Source: CAYMKE01 sp964390955 (GTDB taxonomy: Bacteria > Bacteroidota > Bacteroidia > Bacteroidales > JBBRXJ01). Taken from it: 7,121 bases of DNA. The stretch is taken from assembly GCA_964390955.1 (NCBI GenBank), contig CAYMKE010000177.1, forward strand, positions 1 through 7,121, given 5' to 3'. Numbering within the stretch: position 1 is the stretch's first letter; every line of letters starts with the position of its first letter. The notes below the pieces were generated by a model. The model worked only from the letters and a program-made list of their open reading frames with translations. It ran no database searches and was not told the DNA's origin. Positions 1-5,166 of the stretch are shown piece after piece. The translations under genes were made by a program, and so were the position numbers.

Positions 1-52
1 ATATTTGGAATTTGGTTACGCGACTTTATATGACTTTATAGACAAGCTCTAA
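1..52 (+). CDS. Possible C-terminal tail of a plus-strand gene entering from the left edge (weak)
   Basis: Plus-strand frame 2 is open from the window edge to a TAA at 50-52 and reads YLEFGYATLYDFIDKL, which looks like an amphipathic protein end. If real, this gene converges on the toxin-antitoxin operon with 57 nt between the stop codons. Against it, 16 codons can stay open by chance, another plus frame is also open to position 41, and the stretch contains a short direct repeat (GACTTTATA at 22-30 and 32-40) that could be non-coding. No family can be assigned. The rest of 1-109 shows no convincing terminator. Confidence 0.2.
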   Translation, partial: YLEFGYATLYDFIDKL

Positions 53-109
53 TTAAAAGTTCCGACCTTTCAAATACCAAATCATCCCCACATACGCAAT
101 GATACATTG

Positions 110-538
110 TTAAGTGCTGGCGATTAGGGATTTTAATAAAGTCTCAGGACTCATTACAGCAATCTCACTGTGCCTATAGTCTTTAAAATTTCTTGTTACA
201 ATTATATCAATCTTATCATTATGTGTTGCACTAAAATTCTGAAGTGCGTCTTCAAAATCCTTAAAATCAGATCTTAATGATAGTTCGATTGTTTGTTTAT
301 CCATTTTAACAACATCTGTGATATCAAGCAAACCAGTCAATTTGTCGATTACTTTATCATGCTTTGCAGCTTTCCTCAGAATGTAATAGCAATTGCTAAA
401 AGTCAAAGGAGAAATGAAAGTGTTAATTTTTCGTTCAACACTCAATGTAAAAATTATTGCAGCATTCATAGCAAATGGTTTTTTTCCAGTTAAGAAGTCA
501 AGTACTACATCAGTGTCAATGAAGATAGATTTTCTCAT
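110..538 (-). CDS. PIN-domain toxin (putative ribonuclease), PIN_3-like
   Basis: This 142-residue protein is the likely toxin of a type II toxin-antitoxin pair, a Mg-dependent endoribonuclease of the PIN fold acting in the cytoplasm. It opens with the first PIN motif, IDTDVVLDFL (D8, D10), directly after a beta strand. The middle has the SPLTFSNCYYILRK stretch (44-57) that I associate with the Bacteroidota branch of this family. Near the C-terminus are the other acidic sites, DFEDALQ (D94, E96, D97) and DIIVTRN (D111 with T115-R116-N117). The length is normal for a single PIN domain, with no truncation. The start codon overlaps the antitoxin stop as ATGA (4 nt), which fixes the start and implies translational coupling. 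There is no Shine-Dalgarno sequence. RNA cleavage and the target RNA are inferred from the family; the fold assignment is strong. Confidence 0.88.
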   Translation of the reverse strand: MRKSIFIDTDVVLDFLTGKKPFAMNAAIIFTLSVERKINTFISPLTFSNCYYILRKAAKHDKVIDKLTGLLDITDVVKMDKQTIELSLRSDFKDFEDALQNFSATHNDKIDIIVTRNFKDYRHSEIAVMSPETLLKSLIAST

Positions 539-789
539 GCGTGTTTCTTATTTATTTCTTCTGAAAGCACCTTTTTATAATCAAAGTTATCTGGTAGTTT
601 AATTGACCCCATGAGGGCTTTAACCTTTGGAGAAATTTCAATGGAGTCTCTTTCACTATCTAGCGTTTTCGTGAGTACTTTAAAATAATCCTCAACAATG
701 TCAGACAAGCTGCGTCCTTTATTCTTAGCGTATTTTTTCGCTTGAGCAATTAACTCTTGTTCTATTGTCAAAGTCAACTTTGTGTTCAT
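535..789 (-). CDS. Antitoxin, ribbon-helix-helix type (DUF6364-like)
   Basis: This 84-residue protein directly precedes the PIN toxin. Residues 2-9 (NTKLTLTI) match the DNA-contacting beta strand of ribbon-helix-helix repressors. They are followed by helix 1 (about 10-24) and helix 2 (about 27-40, starting RSLSDIVEDYF), a pattern typical of the DUF6364 family. The lysine-rich tail (about 50-84, with SPKVKALMGSIKLP) is where such antitoxins usually bind and block the toxin. The expected role is to neutralise the toxin and, as a dimer, repress the shared promoter. A Bacteroidota-type promoter lies about 30-60 nt upstream, with an inverted repeat across its -7 box. The start at 789 is the first residue of the beta strand, so no longer form is needed. 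DNA binding and neutralisation are inferred from the family and context. Confidence 0.85.
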   Translation of the reverse strand: MNTKLTLTIEQELIAQAKKYAKNKGRSLSDIVEDYFKVLTKTLDSERDSIEISPKVKALMGSIKLPDNFDYKKVLSEEINKKHA

Positions 790-805
790 ACGTTTGAATT
801 TTAAT

Positions 806-833
806 AAATTATTACGTGCAAATATAATAAATT
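806..833. promoter_or_regulatory. Candidate operator: inverted repeat over the -7 box of the toxin-antitoxin promoter
   Basis: AAATTATTA (806-814) and TAATAAATT (825-833) form an inverted repeat with 8 of 9 positions matching, around a 10-nt spacer. The right arm and spacer overlap the -7 box at 819-826. Ribbon-helix-helix antitoxins commonly repress their own operon from such sites. The arms are pure A/T in an A/T-rich region, so chance pairing is a real alternative. Confidence 0.4.
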
Positions 834-848
834 ACGGATAGATTTCAA
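819..848 (-). promoter_or_regulatory. Bacteroidota-type promoter for the toxin-antitoxin operon
   Basis: Read on the minus strand, TTG (846-848, within TTTG at 846-849) is followed by exactly 19 nt and then TATATTTG (819-826). This matches the Bacteroidota primary-sigma consensus TTG-N19-TAnnTTTG at every fixed position. Transcription would start shortly downstream, giving a leader of roughly 20-25 nt before the antitoxin ATG at 789. The promoter lies wholly in the gap after cbiB, so the toxin-antitoxin pair can be expressed independently of the cobalamin genes. Confidence 0.75.
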
Positions 849-893
849 ATTTTTTACATGTGTAATTGACGGTCATTATAGCTTGCACTTAAC

Positions 894-1841
894 TCAGGTA
901 TAACAGAACACTATAATCAACAGAACAAATACAATCGTTGTAAAACAATTTACATCAATTGTTCGCTTCATATCTTTATGTGTTAAAAGCCTCTCATGCT
1001 CACCAATAAAAGGTTTTTCAACGGTTTTTCCATGATATATACCCGGGCCGCCAAACCGGCAATCCAATATCCCCGCCAATGCCGCTTCGGGATATCCGGC
1101 ATTGGGGCTTGTATGCCGGTGTCCATATAAAAAGATATACCGGAAGCCTCTGGTGCTCCATCCTACTGAAACCATTAACAAAGCTGTTATGCGGGCAGGG
1201 ATAAAATTCACGACATCATCGAGTCTTGCTGAAAACCAGCCAAATTCTTTATAGGTTATATTCTTATACCCGGTCATGGAATCAAGGGTATTGACTGCCT
1301 TATAAGCAAACATCAACGGGATACCTCCTATGGCATAATAAAACAATGGCGCGATCACACCATCACTCAAATTCTCTGCAAGGGTTTCCAATGCTGCTTT
1401 CCGTATTTGATGTTCATTCAATTGTGATGTATCCCTTCCTACAATCATGCTCAAGTGTTTCCGTGCCAAAGGTATATTTTGTTGCATTAATGTGCATTCT
1501 ACTTTCATTCCTTCTTTAACCAACTGCCTGTTGGCAATGCCATAAAAGACCATGATAATCCCAAAAGCAACATACAATAAAGGAAATGGCCTTAACAAAT
1601 ATTCAATGCCATAAATTATCCCGAATGTAATCCCTGCAACACAAATTACAGTAACAATGCCTTTCATTGTTCTGTTTGTTCCTTTATTCAAACGCCTGTT
1701 AAACCATGCAATTAAAGAGCCTATGGCACGAACGGGATGAGGCGCCCGGGAAGGATCACCAAATGCCAGGTCGAGCATAAAACCACCGAGCAAACTAACG
1801 ATCATAAAAAAAGATTCATTTATCTGAATATTCCAATGCAT
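894..1841 (-). CDS. cbiB: Adenosylcobinamide-phosphate synthase (CbiB family)
   Basis: This is an integral membrane enzyme of the inner membrane. It joins adenosylcobyric acid to (R)-1-amino-2-propanol phosphate (or a related amino alcohol), giving adenosylcobinamide phosphate. Its 315 residues carry the family signature in order: DLAFGDPSRAPHPVRAIG (24-41), IVGRDTSQL (133-141), ETLAENLSDGVIAPLFYY (152-169), AYKAVNTLDSMTGYKN (179-194), FSARLDDVVNFIPAR (203-217) and HTSPNAGYPEAALAG (243-257). Hydrophobic stretches near 11-28, 61-80, 88-104, 162-180, 212-228 and 299-314 fit a multi-spanning protein. The start at 1841 overlaps the end of cobD by 22 nt and is supported by a strong ribosome binding site (1848-1855); the internal Met13 lacks such support. 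It directly follows cobD, whose product is its co-substrate. No terminator is evident after the stop. Confidence 0.96.
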   Translation of the reverse strand: MHWNIQINESFFMIVSLLGGFMLDLAFGDPSRAPHPVRAIGSLIAWFNRRLNKGTNRTMKGIVTVICVAGITFGIIYGIEYLLRPFPLLYVAFGIIMVFYGIANRQLVKEGMKVECTLMQQNIPLARKHLSMIVGRDTSQLNEHQIRKAALETLAENLSDGVIAPLFYYAIGGIPLMFAYKAVNTLDSMTGYKNITYKEFGWFSARLDDVVNFIPARITALLMVSVGWSTRGFRYIFLYGHRHTSPNAGYPEAALAGILDCRFGGPGIYHGKTVEKPFIGEHERLLTHKDMKRTIDVNCFTTIVFVLLIIVFCYT

Positions 1842-2869
1842 TTACGGCCTCCCTTAAAATAATCTTTAATTCCTTGTATCAGCATCTTATTGAATTTTTC
1901 ATTTTGAACAGCCACCCTGAAATAAGTATTATCCAATCCCCTAAAATTAGAAGCATCGCGGATAAGAAGTTGATATTTTTTTAGTAAAAATGTTTTTAAT
2001 TCACCGGAGCTGCCTTTTTTCAACTTCACAAGAAAAAAATTACATGAGGATGGATATACTTCTAATCCGGGAATGCTTTGTAACTGCTTTTGAAATTGTT
2101 CGCATTTATCAGCTAAGAATTGTTTACACGGTTTCAAATCTTTATAATGATCAAAAATGTAATGTCCGGCTTCCAGTGCAAGGCTATTCACGTTCCAGGG
2201 GATCATATTTTCTTTTAATGTTTTGATGACAGATGGATCAGCCACCATATATCCTAAACGGATACCGGGAATGGCGAAAGATTTGGTTAACGAACGGACA
2301 ATGGCCAGATTTTTATTCTGTGATACATACGGAATCAATGACACACCCCGTGTAGATAGCTCCAAAAACGCTTCGTCAATTATAAAAAACACACCCGGAT
2401 TTAATGCAGACAGCTTTATCAGTGCTTCCAATGCTCTGATCCGGCCATCGGGATTATTCGGATTTCCTATCCATACCAGTCGGGAGTGCAGCAATCTTTC
2501 ATCATGAAATTCTTTATCCGGGATAAATGATATATCATGCTGACCCTGCCTGCATGCATCTTCATATTCGGAAAAACAAGGATACACAATAGCAGATTTT
2601 GCTCCTTTAAACAATTGTGCCAACATGTAAAAAGCATCTGTAGCGCCATTTGTCACCATCACTTGTTCAGTGGAAATGTGATGATGACGTGCAATCGTTT
2701 CACATAATTGATATGCAGCAGGATCAGGATAATGAATAATCCTGTCCACCTGCTTCTTTAAATGGCCTCCCAATCCTTTATCCAACCCTTCATACCAGAT
2801 ACTTGAACTGAAATCAGCTAAAATCTGTTGTTTGTATTGACAAACATTACTTCCGTGCCCGTTGATCAT
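1820..2869 (-). CDS. cobD: L-threonine-O-3-phosphate decarboxylase (CobD-type, PLP-dependent fold type I)
   Basis: The predicted cytosolic enzyme decarboxylates L-threonine O-3-phosphate to (R)-1-amino-2-propanol phosphate, the linker of the cobalamin nucleotide loop. The 349 residues show a class I/II aminotransferase fold: HGSN near the start (5-8), NGATDAF (74-80), GNPNNPDG (135-142), DEAFLEL (165-171), the PLP-lysine motif SLTKSFAIPGIRLGY with K196, and FRVAV with R318 for the substrate carboxylate. The closest confusable family is histidinol-phosphate aminotransferase. The early HGxN segment and the position between cobQ and cbiB favour CobD. The start overlaps the cobQ stop as ATGA (4 nt) with no Shine-Dalgarno sequence, implying coupled translation. 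Its last codons carry the ribosome binding site of cbiB. No threonine kinase (PduX-like) is present in the window, so the source of threonine phosphate is not shown. Confidence 0.9.
   Translation of the reverse strand: MINGHGSNVCQYKQQILADFSSSIWYEGLDKGLGGHLKKQVDRIIHYPDPAAYQLCETIARHHHISTEQVMVTNGATDAFYMLAQLFKGAKSAIVYPCFSEYEDACRQGQHDISFIPDKEFHDERLLHSRLVWIGNPNNPDGRIRALEALIKLSALNPGVFFIIDEAFLELSTRGVSLIPYVSQNKNLAIVRSLTKSFAIPGIRLGYMVADPSVIKTLKENMIPWNVNSLALEAGHYIFDHYKDLKPCKQFLADKCEQFQKQLQSIPGLEVYPSSCNFFLVKLKKGSSGELKTFLLKKYQLLIRDASNFRGLDNTYFRVAVQNEKFNKMLIQGIKDYFKGGRKCIGIFR
1848..1855 (-). promoter_or_regulatory. Strong Shine-Dalgarno sequence for cbiB inside cobD
   Basis: The minus strand reads AAGGGAGG followed by 6 nt and the cbiB ATG at 1841-1839. 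The GGAGG core pairs with the 16S anti-Shine-Dalgarno. It is formed by cobD codons for Lys-Gly-Gly near the C-terminus and decides the cbiB start in favour of the 22-nt overlap. It is the only clear Shine-Dalgarno sequence I see at any start codon in the window. Confidence 0.75.
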
Positions 2870-4344
2870 GATTGTTGCAAAATTTTATAAAAAAGCTTCA
2901 TATTAGTATGTTTCCTGACAAATCCTGCCAGTTTATCATAATGTTCTTCTTTGTAAGCAGTGTAATCAACCGGGGTATATGATTCTTTCATTTTCTTTGT
3001 TTCCCTGAGAATGGCGTCAATCACCACCTGATTATCAAATATTCCGTGAATATATGTTCCCCATGTTTTCTTATCTTTAAAATAACCATCATCTTTATCA
3101 GGTTTTATATTACATAATGGAGAAACATTACCATTCACGGGAACGGTATTCCCCATGTGTATTTCATATCCTTTGCAATCGTTCCTGCCTCCCAAAAACG
3201 TAAACGTACATTGTTCGGTTGTTTTGTCTTTTTGAATTGTTGTAATAACCGGCAATATACCAAGTCCCGGCATTACATCAACATGTCCCTCGATATGATC
3301 CGGGTCCTTTATTTCTTTTCCCATGATTTGATAGCCACCACAGATACCATAGACCTGTCTGCCTGCATCATGCATTCGCATAATAATACCGGCCAGGCCG
3401 GTATTCCTTAAATGCTGCATATCAGAAATAGTATTTTTGGAACCGGGTATCAGAATGATATCGGCTTTTTCTAATTCTTCCGGCACATGGGTATAATACA
3501 AATGGACACCGTGAATCCGTTCCAGATGATTAAAATCCGTGAAGTTAGACATATGCCTGAGCAACACAACGGCAATATTAATAAGTCCGTTTTGTGCCGA
3601 GCCTTTTCGATGTTCCATGACCACTGAATCCTCCTGTTCAATATAAATATCTTTAAAATATGGAATAATGCTTAATACCGGTTTTCCCGTGATTTTCTCA
3701 AGCATGTTCTTCCCATTTTCAAACAGTCCGATATCCCCCCGGAACTTATTAATAATAATGCCTTTCACCAGTTCCCTTTCAGCTTCGGGCAGCAGTTGAA
3801 TGGTGCCGTACACCGAACCAAATATTCCACCCCGGTCAATATCAGCTATTAAAAACGTCGGGGCCCCGGCTTCACGTGCCACACGCATATTTGTAATGTC
3901 CTTCTCCCACAGGTTCATTTCAGAAATACTTCCTGCCCCTTCAATGACTACGGGGTTATATTTTGATGCCAGGTTATAATATCCCTGCATTGCTTCATGA
4001 AAAAGACGGTCACGGCCTGTCATATTAAAATACTCGGATGCTGACTGATTTCCTATTGGTTTTCCATTCAATATGACTTGCGACATACGATCGCCCGTGG
4101 GTTTGAGCAATACCGGATTCATGTCTGTAGTGCAGTCAATACCGCATGCTTCGGCTTGTACCGCCTGTGCCCTGCCGATCTCACCACCGCCCTGAGTAGG
4201 ATAGCTGTTTAATGACATGTTCTGTGCCTTAAACGGCGCCGGTTGATACCCATCTTGTTTCAGTATCCTGCAAAATGCAGCATTGATGATGCTCTTCCCA
4301 ACATCAGAGCCGGTGCCAGCAAACATAACAGGGAATAGTTTCAT
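2866..4344 (-). CDS. cobQ: Adenosylcobyric acid synthase, glutamine-hydrolysing (CobQ/CbiP)
   Basis: This cytosolic amidotransferase adds four amides (b, d, e, g) to adenosylcobyrinate a,c-diamide using glutamine and ATP. At 492 residues it has the full two-domain layout. The N-terminal synthetase domain has the P-loop-like GTGSDVGKS (10-18), FKAQNMSLNS (38-47), GGEIGRAQAVQAEAC (53-67), NPVLLKP (76-82), VVIEGAGSISEMNL (132-145) and DIDRGGIFGSVYGT (168-181). The C-terminal glutaminase domain has PGSKNTISD (300-308), the nucleophile Cys335 in YGICGGYQIMG, YEIHMG (393-398) and His433 in GTYIHGIFD. No key residue is missing. It follows cobC after a 132-nt nonamer-repeat spacer, and a 23-bp block shared with cobC runs through its start codon. 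There is no Shine-Dalgarno sequence. Its stop overlaps the cobD start. CobB/CbiA, which would supply its substrate, is not in the window. Confidence 0.97.
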   Translation of the reverse strand: MKLFPVMFAGTGSDVGKSIINAAFCRILKQDGYQPAPFKAQNMSLNSYPTQGGGEIGRAQAVQAEACGIDCTTDMNPVLLKPTGDRMSQVILNGKPIGNQSASEYFNMTGRDRLFHEAMQGYYNLASKYNPVVIEGAGSISEMNLWEKDITNMRVAREAGAPTFLIADIDRGGIFGSVYGTIQLLPEAERELVKGIIINKFRGDIGLFENGKNMLEKITGKPVLSIIPYFKDIYIEQEDSVVMEHRKGSAQNGLINIAVVLLRHMSNFTDFNHLERIHGVHLYYTHVPEELEKADIILIPGSKNTISDMQHLRNTGLAGIIMRMHDAGRQVYGICGGYQIMGKEIKDPDHIEGHVDVMPGLGILPVITTIQKDKTTEQCTFTFLGGRNDCKGYEIHMGNTVPVNGNVSPLCNIKPDKDDGYFKDKKTWGTYIHGIFDNQVVIDAILRETKKMKESYTPVDYTAYKEEHYDKLAGFVRKHTNMKLFYKILQQS

Positions 4345-4362
4345 ATGTTTATAATTAAGTTA
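4340..4362. repeat. 23-bp block at the cobQ start, identical to the block at the cobC start
   Basis: These 23 bases are identical to 5027-5049. The block begins in the second codon of cobQ, includes the ATG, and runs 18 nt upstream into the spacer. Read with the genes it ends in AATTATAAACATATGAA. The codons next to it (Lys-Leu in cobQ, Asn-Ile in cobC) differ, so the match is not due to protein homology. Confidence 0.9.
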
Positions 4363-4467
4363 ATTGAGTTAATTGAGTTAATTGAGTTAATTGAGTTGAT
4401 TGAGTTAATTGAGTTAATTGAGTTGATTAAATTAATTGAGTTAATTGAGTTAATTGAGTTAATTGAG
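4351..4467. repeat. Nonamer tandem repeat (TTAATTGAG) in the cobC-cobQ spacer
   Basis: From 4360 to 4467 there are exactly 12 head-to-tail 9-bp units. Ten are identical TTAATTGAG; the two variants are TTGATTGAG (4396-4404) and TTGATTAAA (4423-4431). A degenerate unit, ATAATTAAG, at 4351-4359 joins it to the 23-bp block. On the far side the tract passes into two AGTTTAGA octamers (4466-4481), which contain the cobC stop codon. No plus-strand base between 4343 and 4483 is C, so the transcript (minus-strand sense) has no G and carries CUCAAUUAA units. No gene fits in the tract. Confidence 0.97.
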
Positions 4468-4476
4468 TTTAGAAGT

Positions 4477-5031
4477 TTAGAGTCTGTTCTCATCAATATT
4501 TAATTCAATTACCTCCCCATAATCAATCTTTCGATCAAACATCGTATAGGGTGATGTATTCAAAATCTTTGATAACATGGCACGTATTGGACCACCGTGT
4601 GTTATCACAGGAATGACCTCATTGGTCTTCAATTGACACAGTTCTCTAAGAAACAGGGCTGTTCTGTTATACAATTCTTTATATGATTCCCCACCGGGGC
4701 AAGCCGTATTCCAATAATCACCAAACCATTGTTGCCCCTTGCTGCTTTTAAAGATACGATCCCAATGCACACCTTCCCATTCTCCAAAATCCATTTCTTT
4801 TAATCGAATATCATATTGTACAGGACACTCATTTCCTGCTATTTTTTCTGCCAGTTTACGACATCGCTGTAAAGGACTTGAATACACGGTTTGATAAGAA
4901 TACCGGCTTAAACGTCCTGACACATCCGAAGCTTCTCGTGCAAAGGCAGAAGAAACATCAACATCAAGGTTTCCATAACAGGTCCCTTTAGGGATGTTTA
5001 CACTGGTATGTCTTATCAGAAGTATATTCAT
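4477..5031 (-). CDS. cobC: Alpha-ribazole phosphatase (CobC, histidine phosphatase superfamily)
   Basis: This 184-residue phosphatase removes the 5'-phosphate from alpha-ribazole phosphate or adenosylcobalamin phosphate, completing the nucleotide loop. It starts with the histidine-phosphatase motif LLIRHTS (R7, catalytic H8), followed by the CobC-typical NIPKGTCYG (12-20). Further on are VYSSPLQRC (R56), KEMDFGEWEG (E79), CPGGES (111-116) and the second catalytic His145 in PVITHGGPIR. Length and motifs are complete. General phosphoglycerate-mutase-like phosphatases share the core, but the KGTCYG segment and the place between cobS and cobQ support CobC. The start at 5031 is the only sensible one, since the first strand begins there. 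Its leader is the octamer-repeat spacer with no Shine-Dalgarno sequence. Its last codon and stop lie inside the repeat element of the next spacer. Confidence 0.95.
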   Translation of the reverse strand: MNILLIRHTSVNIPKGTCYGNLDVDVSSAFAREASDVSGRLSRYSYQTVYSSPLQRCRKLAEKIAGNECPVQYDIRLKEMDFGEWEGVHWDRIFKSSKGQQWFGDYWNTACPGGESYKELYNRTALFLRELCQLKTNEVIPVITHGGPIRAMLSKILNTSPYTMFDRKIDYGEVIELNIDENRL

Positions 5032-5049
5032 ATGTTTATAATTAAGTTA
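5027..5049. repeat. 23-bp block at the cobC start, identical to the block at the cobQ start
   Basis: This is the second copy of the block at 4340-4362, 100% identical and again containing the start codon and 18 nt of leader. The match ends at 5026/4339 (A versus T) and at 5050/4363 (C versus A). It passes directly into the octamer repeat. Its position at exactly the same place relative to two non-homologous genes argues against a random match. Confidence 0.9.
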
Positions 5050-5150
5050 CTAAGTTATTAAGTTATTAAGTTTAGAGGTTTAGAGGTTTAGAGGGCGTGT
5101 GGGATAGGGGGGGGCCTTATATCCTCTATACCCTACATCCTTTATACCTT
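5043..5150. repeat. Degenerate octamer tandem repeat filling the cobS-cobC spacer
   Basis: A strict 8-bp period runs through almost the whole spacer. Units at 5043-5074 are TAAGTTAC, TAAGTTAT (twice) and TAAGTTTA. Units at 5075-5090 are GAGGTTTA (twice). At 5091-5114 come three G-rich units ending in a run of eight G. In 5115-5150 CC falls at 5115, 5123, 5131, 5139 and 5147, still in the same 8-bp phase (CCTCTATA-like units). The second half resembles the reverse complement of the first, so GGTTTAGAGG (5085-5094) can pair with CCTCTATACC (5123-5132) at 9 of 10 positions. No gene or clear terminator is present. Confidence 0.85.
5093..5114 (+). other. G-quadruplex-like motif with a G8 run
   Basis: The plus strand has GGG (5093-5095), GGG (5101-5103) and a run of eight G (5107-5114), which can supply two further G-triplets. 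This meets the usual pattern of four G3 runs with loops of 1-7 nt. It lies on the template strand for cobC, so the transcript carries the C-rich complement. The G8 run is also a likely place for polymerase slippage and sequencing length error. Confidence 0.5.
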
Positions 5151-5166
5151 TCTTTCCCTTTTATAA

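Noticed and set aside
97..109. CAATG-ATA-CATTG hairpin right after the toxin stop as a terminator
   Set aside because: The stem is only 5 bp and mostly A/T, and no T-run follows on either strand.
2223..2507. Plus-strand open frame of 94 codons inside cobD
   Set aside because: It lies entirely antisense to a strongly supported gene, shows no recognisable motif and has no plausible start context. The other plus-strand frames within cobQ, cobT and the toxin were rejected for the same reason.
1820..2869. Histidinol-phosphate aminotransferase instead of CobD
   Set aside because: The folds are related and share GNPNNP and the PLP lysine. The HGSN start, the overlap with cobQ and the adjacency to cbiB make the cobalamin role much more likely.
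4351..4467. CRISPR array
   Set aside because: The units are 9 bp, directly adjacent, and have no unique spacers. It is a simple tandem array, as are the octamer and heptamer tracts.
5115..5166. Pyrimidine-rich stretch after cobS as an intrinsic terminator
   Set aside because: In the transcript it is purine-rich with no U-run, and the possible hairpin has a 28-nt loop, so it does not fit an intrinsic terminator.
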